Shown in pieces: positions 33,880 through 37,505 of a DNA stretch of 37,505 nt. A model generated the notes under the pieces. The model saw only the letters and a list, made by a program, of their open reading frames with translations. It had not been told where the DNA came from and searched no databases. Positions within the stretch are counted from its first letter, which is position 1, and every line of letters starts with the position of its first letter. Origin of the DNA: an uncultured delta proteobacterium (GTDB taxonomy: Bacteria > Desulfobacterota > WTBG01 > CAIYCZ01 > CAIRTM01); NCBI GenBank assembly GCA_903911225.1, contig CAIWCT010000157.1, forward strand, positions 1 to 37,505, read 5' to 3'. A program made the translations under genes and the position numbers.

Positions 33880-33908
33880 TTGACACAGAGGCATATTTTG
33901 TGTAGTTT
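33880..33908 (+). promoter_or_regulatory. Candidate sigma70-type promoter of guaBA
   Basis: TTGACA (33880-33885) and TAGTTT (33903-33908) are 17 bp apart. The predicted leader is about 40 bases and contains an AAAGGA ribosome-binding site seven bases before guaB. No purine riboswitch-like structure is visible in so short a leader. Confidence 0.5.
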
Positions 33909-33918
33909 TCTTTTCTAA

Positions 33919-35418
<1,500 letters not shown>

Positions 35419-35426
35419 AGCCATCA

Positions 35427-36977
35427 ATGCAGCTTGAACAACAAAAAATACTTATTCTTGATTTCGGCTCTCAATATACCCAGCTCATTGCCCGACGTGT
35501 CCGTGAAGCAAAGGTTTATTCCGAAATACATCCGTTTAACATATCGCTAAAAAAACTCACCGCGCTAAAACCAAGCGGCATCATTCTTTCGGGCGGACCA
35601 TCAAGTGTCTATGATCAGGGTGCCCCAATCATTGCAGCTGAGACATTTGACATTGGCGTGCCGGTTCTGGGCATCTGCTACGGCATGCAGCTGACATCCC
35701 ATCTGCTGGGCGGCAAAGTTTCACCCTGCAGCATGCGCGAATACGGCAAAGCCGAACTCACCATAGACGCAAACGACGATCTTTTTAAATCTTTCGCTAC
35801 CGGCAGCACACTCAAGGTATGGATGAGCCATGGCGACCGCCTTGAAATTGTGCCGCCAGGCTTTGAATCCATCGGCCACAGCGGCAATTCCCCGCTTGCA
35901 GCCATGCGCAACAAAGAACACCGCATTTACGGCGTGCAGTTTCATCCGGAAGTTGTGCATACGCCGCAGGGTCGCCAGATTCTAGAAAATTTTATTTTCA
36001 CCATCTGTGGCTGTGAGCCTGTCTGGACGATGAAATCATTTATACAGCAGTCCATCGAAAGCATCAGGGCAACGGTAGGTGATAAAAAAGTCATTTGCGG
36101 CTGCAGCGGCGGCGTTGATTCAACCGTAGCCGCCGTGCTGATAGATAAGGCCATAGGCCGTCAGTTAACGAGCATATTTGTCGATAACGGCGTTCTGAGA
36201 AAAAATGAATTTGAAACAGTTTCACGCCTGCTACGTGAGACGTTCTCTATAAATCTTGTGGCAGTGGATGCTGCCCGGCGGTTTCTTGAAAAGCTTTCAG
36301 GCATTTCCGACCCAGAACTGAAACGCAAAATTATCGGCAATGAATTTATCGCAGTATTTGATGAGGAGGCCAGCAAACTCGGCACAATCGACTTTCTGGC
36401 CCAGGGCACACTGTATCCAGATGTAATTGAAAGTGTCTCGTTTAAAGGGCCTTCTGCCACCATAAAAAGCCATCATAATGTCGGCGGCCTTCCGGAAAAA
36501 ATGCACCTTACACTTCTTGAACCCTTCCGGGAGCTCTTCAAAGATGAAGTACGGGAAATAGGAAAAGAGCTCGGAATTCCCGATGATTTAATACAGCGTC
36601 AGCCGTTCCCCGGGCCTGGCCTTGCCATTCGACTTATCGGGCCGGTGTCTGAACCGGATCTAAAGCTTCTGAGAGAGGCAGATGCCATAATTATTGAAGA
36701 ATTTAAAAATGCAGGACTTTACCACAGTGTGTGGCAATCATTCGCCGTTCTGCTGCCCATCAAAACCGTTGGTGTCATGGGCGATGAACGCACCTATGAA
36801 AAAGTTATCGTGCTGCGGGCTGTTGAAAGTGTCGATGGCATGACAGCAGACTGGGTGAAACTACCCTATGACCTACTCGATCGCATCTCCAGCCGCATAA
36901 TAAACGAAGTAAAAGGCGTCAATCGCGTTACCTACGACATTTCATCAAAACCACCTAGCACCATCGAGTGGGAATAA
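35427..36977 (+). CDS. guaA: GMP synthase (glutamine-hydrolysing)
   Basis: The enzyme aminates XMP to GMP using glutamine and ATP. The 516-residue protein has the class I amidotransferase domain with Cys84 (LGICYGMQ), His173 and Glu175 (QFHPEV). The N-type ATP pyrophosphatase domain has PP-loop SGGVDS (227-232), and the C-terminal dimerisation domain ends with the invariant KPPSTIEWE. It begins eight bases after guaB and is surely co-transcribed. No convincing terminator follows. Confidence 0.98.
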   Translation: MQLEQQKILILDFGSQYTQLIARRVREAKVYSEIHPFNISLKKLTALKPSGIILSGGPSSVYDQGAPIIAAETFDIGVPVLGICYGMQLTSHLLGGKVSPCSMREYGKAELTIDANDDLFKSFATGSTLKVWMSHGDRLEIVPPGFESIGHSGNSPLAAMRNKEHRIYGVQFHPEVVHTPQGRQILENFIFTICGCEPVWTMKSFIQQSIESIRATVGDKKVICGCSGGVDSTVAAVLIDKAIGRQLTSIFVDNGVLRKNEFETVSRLLRETFSINLVAVDAARRFLEKLSGISDPELKRKIIGNEFIAVFDEEASKLGTIDFLAQGTLYPDVIESVSFKGPSATIKSHHNVGGLPEKMHLTLLEPFRELFKDEVREIGKELGIPDDLIQRQPFPGPGLAIRLIGPVSEPDLKLLREADAIIIEEFKNAGLYHSVWQSFAVLLPIKTVGVMGDERTYEKVIVLRAVESVDGMTADWVKLPYDLLDRISSRIINEVKGVNRVTYDISSKPPSTIEWE

Positions 36978-37505
36978 TACCACAAAGCGGCTTGCGTTTT
37001 TGTCCGCGTTGCGAAATAAAAAATTGATTAGCACCGGCTTCCCAATTCACGCCACCCCCCAAACCCCACGTCGATAGATATCTTCACAACTGTTTTTGTT
37101 ACTTCGCCCTAAGTAAGTCCGAAAATTGCACACATTTGCATCAATCCTAGGCTTATGTAAAATCAAGGCTTGCAATATCATACCAACCCAGAACGGCTTT
37201 TGAATGACCCATTGAGGCATTATGAAAGCTTCCCCATCCAGGAAACTTTTAATTACCGATAAAATTGACTTTTGCAAGACATAAAACTTCAAAAAAAACC
37301 GCCTCCAATAAAAAAAATCCCCTCTTTTTCCATAGCCATTTGATGAACATTATGCCCCCGCCCATTCACTTAAAAAAAACATGTGTGAACAAATCAGCCG
37401 GATGATCAACAGAGGACATCCACGAAACACCTTTAATTAATATGATAAAACAGATACATAGATCAATTTACTCATTTGTCTTATTCAAAAAAAGATACCA
37501 ATAAA
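36978..37505. other. AT-rich region without a recognisable gene
   Basis: The last 528 bp after guaA contain no frame I can support. The longest open stretch (minus, 37047-37292) has no ribosome-binding site, an unremarkable composition and no family motif. The sequence is rich in A and T runs with short repeats. No tRNA or clear terminator is seen. Confidence 0.55.

Noticed and set aside
36978-37020. Possible hairpin just after guaA
   Set aside because: Only four base pairs with no following T-run; not a credible terminator.
37047-37292. 81-residue minus-strand frame after guaA
   Set aside because: No ribosome-binding site, no motif, AT-rich surroundings; not supportable as a gene.

Overview
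The window reads as chromosomal DNA of a Gram-negative (diderm) anaerobe, most likely a member of the Desulfobacterota (the former Deltaproteobacteria). The reasons are a Mla-type lipid ABC system, a DUF1302/DUF1329/RND/YCF48 envelope cluster, many iron-sulfur flavoproteins, a type III glutamine synthetase with a NifA-like sigma54 activator, and moderate G+C with AT-rich intergenic DNA. The lineage is an inference; no rRNA or other phylogenetic marker is present. I see no tRNA, rRNA, CRISPR array, prophage or intact insertion sequence.

Layout. Positions 1-55 hold the first 18 codons of purF (minus), followed by pyrG (minus). Next is a nitrogen-assimilation block from 2.1 to 16.6 kb: type III glutamine synthetase (glnN, minus), a GAF/AAA+/Fis activator (plus), a PEP/pyruvate-binding-domain protein (minus), and a four-gene minus-strand operon encoding an unusual split glutamate synthase. 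That operon contains a glutaminase plus GXGXG subunit, a ferredoxin-fused FMN synthase subunit, a degenerate paralogue of the latter, and a GlcD-like FAD protein with two Fe-S motifs. No NAD(P)H-type small subunit (GltD) is present. A strong sigma54-like -24/-12 element lies upstream of this operon and a weaker one upstream of glnN, which suits control by the activator encoded between them.

After about 660 bp of non-coding DNA and a perfect hairpin terminator comes an envelope block from 17.3 to 27.9 kb. On the minus strand it has YCF48 beta-propeller, RND/MMPL transporter, DUF1302 barrel and DUF1329 protein. Divergently, on the plus strand, lie a geranylgeranyl-reductase-like flavoprotein, an exported flavodoxin-like protein and an unknown membrane-anchored protein. 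A shared C-terminal motif links the YCF48 and flavodoxin-like proteins. A 182-bp nested foldback element (28010-28191) follows and may be a non-autonomous transposon or a structured RNA.

The rest is housekeeping: nitroreductase and hpt, era, mlaEFDC (all minus), then the guaB-guaA purine operon (plus), ending in about 0.5 kb of AT-rich DNA in which I see no gene.

The best candidates for something not well described are (a) the GltD-less split glutamate synthase with a GlcD-like electron-transfer subunit and a catalytically degenerate FMN subunit, and (b) the envelope cluster that pairs an RND pump with a prenyl-reductase-like enzyme and a periplasmic flavodoxin-like protein.
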